The notes beneath the pieces are model-generated. The model was given only the letters and a program-made list of their open reading frames with translations. It was not told the origin of the DNA and did no database searches. DNA of 64,000 nt, from positions 1,054,001-1,118,000 of the forward strand of contig NZ_CP092364.2 in assembly GCF_022370755.2 (NCBI RefSeq), given 5' to 3'. This document shows positions 51,430-59,530 of this stretch, in pieces. Every line of letters starts with the position of its first letter. Within the stretch, counting starts at the first letter, position 1. The position numbers were made by a program, and so were the translations under genes. Source of the DNA: Mycolicibacterium goodii. GTDB lineage: Bacteria; Actinomycetota; Actinomycetes; Mycobacteriales; Mycobacteriaceae.

Positions 51430-52730
51430 AGGTTGCCCACCTCGTTCTCAAGGTAGGCAGCAAGTTTGGCCCTCGCGGCCTCGCGCTTGCGGGGGATCCA
51501 CTCGGTGGGCCACGTGTCCTCGGTGGGCCGGTAGTCGCGCAGTACCTGTTTGGCCACCGTGGTCTTGTGCACCTCGGTGGGACCGTCGGCAAGGCCCATG
51601 ACGGCCGCGCCGGTGACCATGCCGAGGAACGGCATCTCGTTGGTGACGCCGAGGGCCCCGTGCACCTGCATCGCGCGCCACGCGATGTCGTGCAGCACGG
51701 TCGGCATGACGACCTTGACCGCGGCGATGTCCTTGCGGACCTTTTTGTAGTCGTTGTACTTGTCGATCTCCCACGCGGTGTAGAGCACCATCAGCCGGAA
51801 CTGCAGTAGTTGTGCATACGAGTCGGCGATGTAGCCCTGCACGAACTGCTTGTCGGACAACCGGCTCCCCTGCGTCTGACGGCTCAGTGCGCGCTCGCAC
51901 ATCATGTCGAGTGCCTTGCGCGCCAGCCCGATGGTGCGCATGGCGTGGTGGATCCGCCCGCCGCCGAGGCGGGTCTGCGCGATGACGAACGCCTGTCCCT
52001 CGCCGCCCAGCAGCGCATCGTGGGGCACGCGCACATTGTCGTAGTGGATCAACGCGTGTGATCCCTCGTTGTCGCGCTCGCCGTGCAGTCCGATGTTGCG
52101 CACGATCTCGACGCCGGGGGTGTCGGTGGGCACCAGGAACATCGACATGCCCTGATAGGCGCTGACGTCGGGATCGGTCACGACCATGACGATGAGAAAC
52201 GACGCGGTGGCGGCGTTGGAGGAAAAGAACTTCCAGCCGTTGATCACCCAATCGTCACCATCGCGCACGGCGCGCGTGGTGAACAGGGTGGGGTCCGCAC
52301 CGGCGTGTGGTTCGGTCATCGAATAGCTCGAGAACAACTCTCCATCGAGCAGTGGCCGCAGGTACCGCTCCTTCTGCTCGTCGGTGCCGTAGTGCGCGAT
52401 GATCTCGGCATTTCCGGTGTCGGGTGCCTGACAGCCGAACACGATGGGCGCCCACTGCGACCGCCCCAGGATCTCGTTGAGCAGCGCCAGTTTCAGCTGC
52501 CCGTACCCTTGACCACCGAGGTCGGGGCCCAGATGCGTGGCCCACAGGCCTTTTCGGCGGACCTCGTCCTTCAGCGGGTCGACGGCGTCTCGTCGTCTGC
52601 CTTCGAGGGGGACGAACTGCCGGTGTGGCCATACCAGGTCGAGTGGTTCGACCTTCTCCCGGACGAACTCGTCGGCCCAGTCCAGCACCTCCTGGTATTC
52701 GGGGTCGGTCTCGAAATCCCACGCCATCAT
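51426..52730 (-). CDS. Acyl-CoA dehydrogenase of the ACAD10/11-LvaC type
   Basis: A 434-residue acyl-CoA dehydrogenase with YSMTEPHAGADPTLFTTRAV near residue 138, IHYDNVRVPHDALLGGEGQAF near 227 and a C-terminal MGLADGPTEVHKTTVAKQVL near 391, the form seen in ACAD10/11-type enzymes where GTSEI is replaced by DGPxEVH. GAGGAGG precedes the ATG, which overlaps the TetR stop. The following kinase gene overlaps by four bases. The pair probably forms the split equivalent of the kinase-ACAD fusion, handling 4-hydroxyacyl-CoA intermediates. Confidence 0.85.
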   Translation of the reverse strand: MMAWDFETDPEYQEVLDWADEFVREKVEPLDLVWPHRQFVPLEGRRRDAVDPLKDEVRRKGLWATHLGPDLGGQGYGQLKLALLNEILGRSQWAPIVFGCQAPDTGNAEIIAHYGTDEQKERYLRPLLDGELFSSYSMTEPHAGADPTLFTTRAVRDGDDWVINGWKFFSSNAATASFLIVMVVTDPDVSAYQGMSMFLVPTDTPGVEIVRNIGLHGERDNEGSHALIHYDNVRVPHDALLGGEGQAFVIAQTRLGGGRIHHAMRTIGLARKALDMMCERALSRQTQGSRLSDKQFVQGYIADSYAQLLQFRLMVLYTAWEIDKYNDYKKVRKDIAAVKVVMPTVLHDIAWRAMQVHGALGVTNEMPFLGMVTGAAVMGLADGPTEVHKTTVAKQVLRDYRPTEDTWPTEWIPRKREAARAKLAAYLENEVGNL

Positions 52731-53401
52731 GGCCTCCTCGTCGTTGAGGTGTCGGTCCGGTCGAATCCCGCGACCAGCGCCGCGATGTCGCGGGTCACGA
52801 CGTCGGCGAACGACCGCCCGCCGTAGCTCCCCGCGGCCCAGTGCCGTACGCCGGCGCTGACGAGAACCTGCGCGAGCCGCGACAGATGCGCGACGTCGAC
52901 GTGGGCGGCTAGCTTGCCGTCGGCCTGCGCCGTGGCGAACAACTGGCCGAACATGTCGGCGTCCACCTCGTCGGCATCGGCTTCGCCCGCGAGGATCCGG
53001 TGTTCGTGCCGGTAGCCCTCCAGCACGGTCTCCACGATCAGCTCCGGCGGGTTGCGTGCCATCGACCGCTCCAGGCTGCGCAGCGCCTCGGCGACGACGT
53101 CCACCACCTCATAGTCGCCCCGCAGCAGCGATCGCACGCGGTTCTGGGCGGATCGGGTGGACAGCAGTCCCACCTCGAACAGCACGTCCTCTTTGGCCGG
53201 GAAATAAAAGTAGAACAGTGCGCGGGACACTCCGGCGGCCCGGCAGATGTCGGCGACGGTGGTCTTGGCGTAACCGTTGGTGCGCCACAACGCCATCGCG
53301 GCCTGGACCAGCGCGCGTTTGGTCTCGTGGGATCGCGCGCGTCGGTACGACGTCCGACGCTGACCACTGTCAGGTGAGGTTGCCGTATTCGTTGTCGGCA
53401 T
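52727..53401 (-). CDS. TetR family regulator
   Basis: A 224-residue protein with a TetR HTH, TKRALVQAAMALWRTNGYAKTTVADICRAAGVSRALFYFYFPAKEDVLFEV, at about residues 27-78. It overlaps the ACAD ATG as ATGATG, so regulator, ACAD, kinase and quinone oxidoreductase form one operon. Upstream, two copies of TTGACGCGT sit 63 bases apart in the region shared with the divergent P450 operon, a possible binding target. The start at 53401 is an ATG with no strong ribosome site. Ligand unknown. Confidence 0.86.
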   Translation of the reverse strand: MPTTNTATSPDSGQRRTSYRRARSHETKRALVQAAMALWRTNGYAKTTVADICRAAGVSRALFYFYFPAKEDVLFEVGLLSTRSAQNRVRSLLRGDYEVVDVVAEALRSLERSMARNPPELIVETVLEGYRHEHRILAGEADADEVDADMFGQLFATAQADGKLAAHVDVAHLSRLAQVLVSAGVRHWAAGSYGGRSFADVVTRDIAALVAGFDRTDTSTTRRP

Positions 53402-53439
53402 ATCCGCACATTAGCAGCGCATTTCGTGCATGAGAACAG

Positions 53440-53514
53440 TTGACGCGTGTACAACCAGCTCGATCGGGCCGACGGCAGGGCGGCTTGTCGAGAGGCCCGG
53501 CGTTGACGCGTCAA
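53440..53514. promoter_or_regulatory. Twin TTGACGCGT elements between TetR and P450 operons
   Basis: TTGACGCGT occurs at 53440-53448 and again at 53503-53511. The second is part of the perfect 12-base palindrome TTGACGCGTCAA (53503-53514). The spacing of 63 bases is six helical turns. They lie between divergent starts at 53401 and 53587 and could be sites for the TetR at 52727 or -35 elements. Confidence 0.4.
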
Positions 53515-53543
53515 GCGCGCTGTGGAAATCTAATGTTCAAAGA

Positions 53544-53560
53544 TGAGAGGCACATTCTCA
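53544..53560. promoter_or_regulatory. Regulon palindrome J (P450-ferredoxin operon)
   Basis: TGAGAGG-CAC-ATTCTCA has the shared spacing, with two substitutions in the left arm. It is 26 bases upstream of the preferred P450 start at 53587. Confidence 0.55.
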
Positions 53561-53586
53561 TTCGGGCGCGAACGGGAGCAGCACTG

Positions 53587-54867
53587 ATGGCGATCGACCC
53601 CACCGGAATCGATTTCTTCCGTGATGAGCGCTTGGTCGACAACCCGTACCCGTTTTTCGCGGCCCTGCGCGACCAATGTCCGGTGAGCCGCGAGGACCAC
53701 TACAACGTGACGATGGTGACCGGCTGGGACGAGGCGGTCCAGGTCTACAACGACGAGGAGACATTCTCGTCGTGCATCTCGGTCACCGGACCGTTCCCGG
53801 GCTTCCCGGTGTCGCTGGAGGGGCGGAGCCCCGAAGAGGTGACCGCGCTGATCGAGAAGCACCGCGACGAACTGCCGTTCAGCGATCAGTTGCCGACGCT
53901 CGACCCGCCGACCCACACCAACCATCGCTCGCTGCTCATGCGGCTGATCACCCCCAAGCGCCTCAAGGAGAACGAGGATGCGATGTGGCGGCTGGCCGAC
54001 GAGGTGCTCGACGGATATCTCGCACCCGGCAAGGGGGAGTTCATCAGAGGTTTTGCGGGCCCGTTCACGCTGTTGGTGATCGCCGACCTGCTGGGCATCC
54101 CCGACGAGGACCGCGACACGTTCGTCAACGGCATCAAGCAGCACTCCGGCGGTGGCGTCGGCAGCACCAGCAAGGAGTCGCTGGCGCACAGTCCGCTGGA
54201 GTTCCTGTACGGCCAGTTCGCCGATTACGCGACCGACCGTCGCGCCAACCCGCGCGACGACGTGCTGACCGGCCTGGCCACCGCCACCTTCCCGGACGGC
54301 ACGCTGCCCGACGTCGGCGACGTGGCGCGCGTGGCCACCAACGTGTTCTCGGCCGGCCAGGAGACCACCGTCCGGTTGCTGAGCACCGCGCTCAAGATCC
54401 TGGGGGAACAGCCCGAGATCCAGCGGCGGCTGCGCGAAGACCGCAGCCTGATACCGAATTTCATCGAGGAGGCCCTGCGGATCGAGAGCCCGGTCAAGGG
54501 TGACTTCCGGCTGTCGCGGTGCCCCGTGACCATCGGGGACACCGAGCTCGGCGCGGGCACCACGGTGATGGTGCTCAACGGCGCGGCCAACCGCGACCCA
54601 CGGCGCTTCGAGGACCCGGACACATTCGACCCCGCCCGCAAGAACGCCCGCCAGCATCTGGCGTTCGGCCGCGGCATCCACAGCTGCCCGGGTGCGCCCC
54701 TGGCGCGTGCCGAGACGCGGGTCGGCCTCGAGCGGCTTCTCGACCGCACCACCGACATCCGGATCGCCGACGCCGCGCACGGTCCGGCCGGCGAGCGACG
54801 CTACACCTACATCCCGACGTTCATCCTGCGTGGTCTCACCGAGCTGCACCTGGAGTTCGACACCTGA
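53587..54867 (+). CDS. Cytochrome P450
   Basis: A 426-residue P450. It has the I-helix motif FSAGQETTVRLL near residue 256 (Gln at the position often His or Asp), EEALR near 295 and the heme loop FGRGIHSCPGAPLAR with the Cys ligand at residue 367. GGGAGCA precedes the ATG at 53587. Upstream starts at 53440 or 53533 would code through palindrome J and are rejected. The next gene encodes its ferredoxin with a one-base overlap. It is followed by a DUF1330 and a luciferase-like protein. Confidence 0.89.
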   Translation: MAIDPTGIDFFRDERLVDNPYPFFAALRDQCPVSREDHYNVTMVTGWDEAVQVYNDEETFSSCISVTGPFPGFPVSLEGRSPEEVTALIEKHRDELPFSDQLPTLDPPTHTNHRSLLMRLITPKRLKENEDAMWRLADEVLDGYLAPGKGEFIRGFAGPFTLLVIADLLGIPDEDRDTFVNGIKQHSGGGVGSTSKESLAHSPLEFLYGQFADYATDRRANPRDDVLTGLATATFPDGTLPDVGDVARVATNVFSAGQETTVRLLSTALKILGEQPEIQRRLREDRSLIPNFIEEALRIESPVKGDFRLSRCPVTIGDTELGAGTTVMVLNGAANRDPRRFEDPDTFDPARKNARQHLAFGRGIHSCPGAPLARAETRVGLERLLDRTTDIRIADAAHGPAGERRYTYIPTFILRGLTELHLEFDT

Positions 54868-55061
54868 TGCGGGTCAGCGTTGACGAGGACCGTTGTGCCG
54901 GCCACGGCATGTGCCTGACGCTGTGCCCCGAGGTCTTCGAGATGTCAGACGATGGTTGGGCGGTCGCCGATGCTGGTGAGGTCCCCGCCGAGCTCGAAGG
55001 CGCCGCCCGCGAGGCGATACAGAACTGCCCGGAACGAGCGATCAGCGAGATCGCGGACTAG
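54867..55061 (+). CDS. Small ferredoxin
   Basis: A 64-residue ferredoxin with CAGHGMCLTLCPEVF at residues 10-24 and NCPERAI near 53. His replaces the second Cys, so a [3Fe-4S] cluster is expected, while an extra Cys occurs at position 20 where Ala or Ser is usual. The TGATG overlap with the P450 gene shows that it is that enzyme's electron donor. No reductase is adjacent. Confidence 0.9.
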   Translation: MRVSVDEDRCAGHGMCLTLCPEVFEMSDDGWAVADAGEVPAELEGAAREAIQNCPERAISEIAD

Positions 55062-55076
55062 AGAAGAGGATTCGCG

Positions 55077-55373
55077 GTGGCAACAGCCAAGGGCTATGTG
55101 ATCATCACCGAAGACATCAAGGACCCGGCCGGCATGGCCGAGTACGCGAAGGCCGCGGGCCCCACCATGGCCGGGGCGACGATTCTCGCGGTGGACCAGA
55201 AGGCCGAGGTGGTCGAAGGTACCTGGCACGGCACCCAGACCGTGGTGTTGGAGTTCCCGTCGGTCGAGGCCGCGCGCGAGTGGTATTTCTCCGACGCCTA
55301 CCAGAACGCCGCCAAGATCCGGCAGAGCGTCGCCGAGTGCAACGGGGTCATCCTCTCGGGCTTCCCGTCCTGA
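55077..55373 (+). CDS. DUF1330 protein
   Basis: A 98-residue ferredoxin-like-fold protein of the DUF1330 family. It starts MATAKGYVIITEDIKDPAGMAEYAKAAGPTMA and has the characteristic VEGTWHGTQTVVLEFPSVEAAREWYFSDAYQNAA near residues 44-80. These small dimeric alpha+beta-barrel proteins resemble ABM monooxygenases and muconolactone isomerases. AGAGGA precedes the GTG. The place between a P450/ferredoxin pair and a luciferase-like gene suggests a role with a ring intermediate. Confidence 0.86.
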   Translation: MATAKGYVIITEDIKDPAGMAEYAKAAGPTMAGATILAVDQKAEVVEGTWHGTQTVVLEFPSVEAAREWYFSDAYQNAAKIRQSVAECNGVILSGFPS

Positions 55374-55386
55374 GCGGGATCGGGCC

Positions 55387-56301
55387 GTGCGCTACAGCAT
55401 CACGCACCCGATGCACAGCCACCCCTACCATCCGGACCTCGTGAGCGGGTCCGGTGTGGTGGAGGTGGCGGCCGCGGCCGAGGCCGCGGGGTTTCACGGA
55501 TTCGGCTTCACCGACCACCCTGCGCCGTCGCAACGCTGGCTGGACGCCGGAGGTCACGACGCACTCGACCCGTTCGTGGCGATGGCGTACGCCGCCGCGC
55601 GGACCACCACGCTGCGTCTGGTGCCCAACATCGTGGTGCTGCCGTACCGGAACCCGTTCGTGGTGGCCAAATCCGGCGCGACGCTCGACCTGCTCTCGGG
55701 TGGCCGGTTCACGCTGGCCGTCGGCGTCGGCTACCTCAAACGTGAGTTCGCCGCACTCGGGGTGGGTTTCGACGAGCGCACCGAACTGTTCGACGAGGCC
55801 CTCGACGTCATCCGTGGGATCTGGACCACCGATGACTTCAGCTATGTGGGTAGGCATTTCAGTGCCAAGGGCATCACCGCGCATCCCCGGCCGGTGAACC
55901 CGCCCCCGATCTGGATCGGCGGCAACACGGCGGCCGCGAGGGCGCGGGTGGCCAGGCATGGAGACGGCTGGTGCCCGTTCGCCGCGCCGCCCGGACTCGC
56001 ACACACGGCCGGGACCGCCGCGCTCGACTCGATCGATCGGCTCGCGGCCGGCATCGAGGATCTGCGTGTCCGACTGGCTGCCGCCGGTCGTGACCCGTCG
56101 TCGATCGACATCGTGTTCAACAACTTCCACGGTGGCAACCCCGGTGACGACGGCTTCGACGCCGACGCCTACCTCGAGGGCGTCGACGCGCTCGCGGCGC
56201 TCGGCGTCACCTGGCTGCATGTGACGATCCCGGGTGACAGTCTCGCGCACGCACTCGAAACCGTGGAGCGCTTCGGCAAAACGGTGATCGGCCCGAACTG
56301 A
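55387..56301 (+). CDS. Luciferase-like F420/FMN oxidoreductase
   Basis: A 304-residue LLM-family TIM-barrel protein. It has GFHGFGFTDHPAPSQRWL near residue 35, RLVPNIVVLPYRNPFVVAKSGATLDLLSGGRFTLAVGVGYLKREFAALG near 78-126 and PPPIWIGGNTAAARARVARHGDGW near 175. The non-prolyl cis-bond region (GGRFTLAVGVG) is typical of F420-dependent members common in mycobacteria. It starts with GTG 13 bases after the DUF1330 gene. It probably reduces or dehydrogenates an enone or alcohol; the cofactor cannot be fixed from the sequence. Confidence 0.84.
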   Translation: MRYSITHPMHSHPYHPDLVSGSGVVEVAAAAEAAGFHGFGFTDHPAPSQRWLDAGGHDALDPFVAMAYAAARTTTLRLVPNIVVLPYRNPFVVAKSGATLDLLSGGRFTLAVGVGYLKREFAALGVGFDERTELFDEALDVIRGIWTTDDFSYVGRHFSAKGITAHPRPVNPPPIWIGGNTAAARARVARHGDGWCPFAAPPGLAHTAGTAALDSIDRLAAGIEDLRVRLAAAGRDPSSIDIVFNNFHGGNPGDDGFDADAYLEGVDALAALGVTWLHVTIPGDSLAHALETVERFGKTVIGPN

Positions 56302-56328
56302 CGAACGGCCTCTCCGGCGTCGGCGCAC

Positions 56329-56541
56329 TCACTCTTCGTCGATCGAGATCGCCTGCCGCGGGCACTGCCGCACGGCTTCCCGGACGCGCGCCTCGTTCTC
56401 CGGGGTCACCTCATCGCAGAGCACGTGCAGACAGTCCTCTTCGTCGAGGTCGAAGACCTCGGGGATGACGCCCATGCAGACACCGTTGCTCTCGCACAAT
56501 CCGAAGTCGACGTGGATCTTGCGTGCCGTCTTCTGCACCAT
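56329..56541 (-). CDS. Small ferredoxin
   Basis: A 70-residue ferredoxin with CESNGVCMGVIPEVF near residue 16 and QCPRQAI near 60. Asn replaces the second Cys, pointing to a [3Fe-4S] cluster. The start overlaps the P450 stop by one base (TGATG), so it serves the P450 at 56541. An additional Cys pair occurs in EEDCLHVLCDE near residues 37-42, which could be structural. Confidence 0.89.
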   Translation of the reverse strand: MVQKTARKIHVDFGLCESNGVCMGVIPEVFDLDEEDCLHVLCDEVTPENEARVREAVRQCPRQAISIDEE

Positions 56542-57767
56542 CAGCGCAACACCCTCACCGGCACATGGGAGTAGCCCGCGACGTTCTGCATGTGGACACG
56601 CCGCAGGCCGTCCCACTCGATCTCGTACCGCGGCATGAAATCGAGCAGTCTGTCCAGTGCGATCGTGCTCTCCAGGCGGGCCAGCGCGGCCCCGAGGCAA
56701 CTGTGGATGCCGTAGCCGAGACCGAGGTTCTGTGCCTCGGTGCGGTCACGGTCGATGTCGAAGACGTCGGGATCGGTCCACACGCGCTCGTCGCGGTTGG
56801 CCGACGCCTTGAGCAGGAACACCGGTTTACCCGCGGGGATCGTGCCGCTGGGTACGTGGGCCTCCTTGAGCGTGTAGCGCACGTTGTACTGCACCGGACC
56901 CTCGTAGCGGAGCAGCTCCTCGACCGCGGCCGGAACCTTGCTGCGATCGTCGAGGAGCTTTCGCCACTGTTCGGGGAACTTCGCGAACGTCACCATGGCA
57001 GTGCCGATCAGCTTGGTGACGGTCTCGGCGCCCGCCCCACCCAGAAGTGTTGCGAAACCGGTGATCTCGACATCGTCGAGGCGGCGCATCTCGCCGTTCT
57101 CGCCGGGGATCTCGGCCGCGATCAACCGGCTGATCATGTCGTCCTGCGGATCCTCGCGGCGCTTCTGCACGAGCGAGTAGTAGTACATCGCGGTGTCGAT
57201 GTTCGCCTTGACGCCGGCCTCTGAGTAGGCGACCTGGCCGGGTTCGCGCGACAGGCTCGTGTCGATCCAGTGCCGCACCTGCTGACGGTATTCGGGTTCG
57301 ACGCCGGCCATCCGGGTGATCACCTCGACGGGGAACGGGCCCGAGAAGTCCTGCACGACGTCGAACTCGTCGGAGTCGATCCGGCCGAGGTGGTACTCGA
57401 CCTGTTCGGCGACGGTGTCGCGCTGCGCCTGGACGGCTCGTGGCGTGAACGCCTTGTTGAGCAGGCTGCGCATGTGCCGGTGCTCGGGCGGATCCATGAA
57501 GATGATCGACTTCTGCGGCGGTTCGTCGCCCTTCACCATCGCCAGATCGCACCCCCGCGATGACGAGAACGCCTCATGGTCCTTCAAGGCGGCCGCGACG
57601 TCCTCATGGCGGGACAGTGCGTAGAAATCCTGTTCGGAGTCGTAGTACAGCGGGGCTTCTTCGCGCATCTGCCGGTAGATGTCGAACGGGTTCTCGAAGT
57701 ACTGCTCGGAGAATGGGTCGAATGTCACCGTCGGCCTGTTGTCAGGCTTCATCGTTGGGTTGGTCAT
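56541..57767 (-). CDS. Cytochrome P450
   Basis: A 408-residue P450. It has the I-helix motif GGAGAETVTKL near residue 241, EELLR near 283 and the heme loop LGYGIHSCLGAALAR with the Cys ligand at residue 357. The normally conserved Phe seven residues before the Cys is Leu. GAGGAGG lies shortly before the ATG. It is translated together with the ferredoxin at 56329. The N-terminal region is similar to the P450 at 48011, so they may be paralogues. The operator-like repeat at 57833 is 66 bases upstream. Confidence 0.89.
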   Translation of the reverse strand: MTNPTMKPDNRPTVTFDPFSEQYFENPFDIYRQMREEAPLYYDSEQDFYALSRHEDVAAALKDHEAFSSSRGCDLAMVKGDEPPQKSIIFMDPPEHRHMRSLLNKAFTPRAVQAQRDTVAEQVEYHLGRIDSDEFDVVQDFSGPFPVEVITRMAGVEPEYRQQVRHWIDTSLSREPGQVAYSEAGVKANIDTAMYYYSLVQKRREDPQDDMISRLIAAEIPGENGEMRRLDDVEITGFATLLGGAGAETVTKLIGTAMVTFAKFPEQWRKLLDDRSKVPAAVEELLRYEGPVQYNVRYTLKEAHVPSGTIPAGKPVFLLKASANRDERVWTDPDVFDIDRDRTEAQNLGLGYGIHSCLGAALARLESTIALDRLLDFMPRYEIEWDGLRRVHMQNVAGYSHVPVRVLR

Positions 57768-57832
57768 ATGCTCCTCCTCCGCGGCGGGCCGATGCCGGAA
57801 GTGCTCTGCGAGGCGTTACGTGAACCGGATGA

Positions 57833-57849
57833 ACTGTAACGCTAACAGT
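57833..57849. promoter_or_regulatory. Imperfect palindrome upstream of the P450 gene
   Basis: ACTGT at 57833 pairs with ACAGT ending at 57849 around a 7-base centre, 66 bases upstream of the P450 start. It partly overlaps a GTAAC direct repeat. The 147-base gap 57768-57914 contains no gene. A regulator site is plausible but no cognate regulator is adjacent. Confidence 0.35.
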
Positions 57850-57914
57850 AACGTGTGCAGGAGTTGTTGGAAAGCGCAGAATGCGAAGTCAGAACCCCTG
57901 GAGAGGGCGCGATT

Positions 57915-58712
57915 TCAGGGTCGGCGCAGTGCCGCGTCGACCGCGTCGCCGAGGATCCCGAGGTCAGCGCCGAGTTCGGCCGCGGTCTTGCGGACCACCG
58001 CGACGTCTTTGTCGATGAACTCGCCGACCCTGGCCTTGAACGCCGCGGCCGATCCGGTCGCCGCGATACCGGTCAACGCGCGGCCCGCGGCGCTGCCGTG
58101 GGTCAGTGCGGTCAGCAGTGCCGACTCCTCGACACCGAGTTCGGCAGCCAGTCGCACACCCTCGGCCACCATCCCGATCTGCGCGGCGAACAGCGTGTTG
58201 TTGATGAGCTTGACACGCTGGCCCGCGCCGATCGGTCCCACGTGCAGAACCGGATTCGCGTACGAACCCAGTGCGGCGCGGGCGCGCTCGACGACGTCGG
58301 CATCCCCACCGGCGAACACCGTCACCGATCCGGCAGCGATGTCGTGCGGCCCGCCGCTGACCGGCGCGTCGACGACCGCGACGTCACGACGGGCCGCGCG
58401 GGCGGCGATGTCCTCTGCCGTGCGTGGGCTTCCCGTGGTGTGCAGGATCAGCACGGCCTCGGATGCCATGGCGTCGAGCAGGTCATCGGTGCAGACTGTT
58501 CGCACCTGCTCGTCGGTGAACACACACACGATCACGATGTCGGTCTCGCGCACGGCTGCCGCCGCTGTGGCCACGGGCGTCGCGCCCAGTGCGGCCACGG
58601 CATCACGTTTCTCGTCGGTGCGTGCGAGCGCGTGCACGCCGTGACCGGCCCCGATCAGCCGCTGCACCATCGGCGCCCCCATGCGTCCGGCGCCGATGAA
58701 ACCGATGCGCAT
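57915..58712 (-). CDS. 3-Hydroxyisobutyrate dehydrogenase-like oxidoreductase
   Basis: A 265-residue beta-hydroxyacid dehydrogenase with the Rossmann loop RIGFIGAGRMGAPMV at residues 2-16, DAPVSGGPHDIAAGSVTVFAGG near 115 and the catalytic-Lys segment GQRVKLINNTLFAAQIG near 163. The family oxidises 3-hydroxyisobutyrate, tartronate semialdehyde or similar with NAD. It overlaps a second, related gene (TGATG), so the two may form a hetero-oligomer or act on successive intermediates. It is the last gene of the operon. Confidence 0.86.
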   Translation of the reverse strand: MRIGFIGAGRMGAPMVQRLIGAGHGVHALARTDEKRDAVAALGATPVATAAAAVRETDIVIVCVFTDEQVRTVCTDDLLDAMASEAVLILHTTGSPRTAEDIAARAARRDVAVVDAPVSGGPHDIAAGSVTVFAGGDADVVERARAALGSYANPVLHVGPIGAGQRVKLINNTLFAAQIGMVAEGVRLAAELGVEESALLTALTHGSAAGRALTGIAATGSAAAFKARVGEFIDKDVAVVRKTAAELGADLGILGDAVDAALRRP

Positions 58713-59530
58713 CAGCGGGGGACATTCATGAGGCGCAGGGCCTCGTCGGCGGCGTCGAACACCGCCCCCTGCGGTGCCGACGCGGTGTCGGCCAGGCTGG
58801 CGGCATGCCTGCAGTCCTTCTGCAGCAGGGCGCCGGCGATCGGTGCCAGGTTGTCGAGCGTGCCGCCGAACATCGCGATGCTGCCCAGCGCCTTGCTGTT
58901 GGCAGATCCGCGCGTGATGACTTCGCACAGGGCATTGCGGGGCACACCGAGCGCCTCGCCGAGTTCGAGCGCGCTCATCGCGGCCCCGAGGTTCGCGCTG
59001 AAGAGCAGGTTGTTGAGGATCTTGGCGACCTGACCGCTGCCGACGTCGCCGAGATGCACGATCGGGTCGGCGTACGTCGCGAACACCGGGCGCACCTTCT
59101 CCACGACCTTCTCGTCGCCACCGACCATCACCAGCAGCGTTCCCGCCGTGGCGGCGGGCTCCCCGCCGCTGACCGGCGCATCGATGAGCGAAATGTCCTT
59201 TTCGGCAACCTGTTTCGCGAGGCCGGTGCAGGTGTCTGGATGCACGGTCGAGTGGATCGCGATGATGCCGCCGGGGGCCAGTCCGGCCAGCACCCCGGAC
59301 TCGCCGTCGAGGACCTCTCTGACGTCGTCGTCGCCGACCACACACAGGCACACCAGATCACTGGCCGCCGCCAGTTCGGCCGGCGTGCCCGCCACCTTGG
59401 CGGCCGTGTCGGCGAACGGTTCCAGTGACGCGGGCCTGCGTGCCCACAACGTGGTCTCGTATCCGCCCTCGACGATCCTGCGGGCCATCGGTGCCCCCTG
59501 GCTGCCCAGCCCGATGAATCCAACTCGCAT
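58712..59530 (-). CDS. 3-Hydroxyisobutyrate dehydrogenase-like oxidoreductase
   Basis: A 272-residue paralogue of the following gene product. It has RVGFIGLGSQGAPMARR at residues 2-18, DAPVSGGEPAATAGTLLVMVGG near 117 and GQVAKILNNLLFSANLGAAMSALE near 165 with the catalytic Lys. It overlaps both flanking genes by one to three bases. The tandem pair with a hydrolase and a Ltp-type protein suggests oxidation of a hydroxyacid released by retro-aldol cleavage and hydrolysis. Confidence 0.87.
   Translation of the reverse strand: MRVGFIGLGSQGAPMARRIVEGGYETTLWARRPASLEPFADTAAKVAGTPAELAAASDLVCLCVVGDDDVREVLDGESGVLAGLAPGGIIAIHSTVHPDTCTGLAKQVAEKDISLIDAPVSGGEPAATAGTLLVMVGGDEKVVEKVRPVFATYADPIVHLGDVGSGQVAKILNNLLFSANLGAAMSALELGEALGVPRNALCEVITRGSANSKALGSIAMFGGTLDNLAPIAGALLQKDCRHAASLADTASAPQGAVFDAADEALRLMNVPR

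Noticed and set aside
53440..53586. Longer P450 starts at 53440 or 53533.
   Set aside because: The additional residues do not resemble a P450 N-terminus and the region contains operator sites; ATG 53587 has GGGAGCA upstream.
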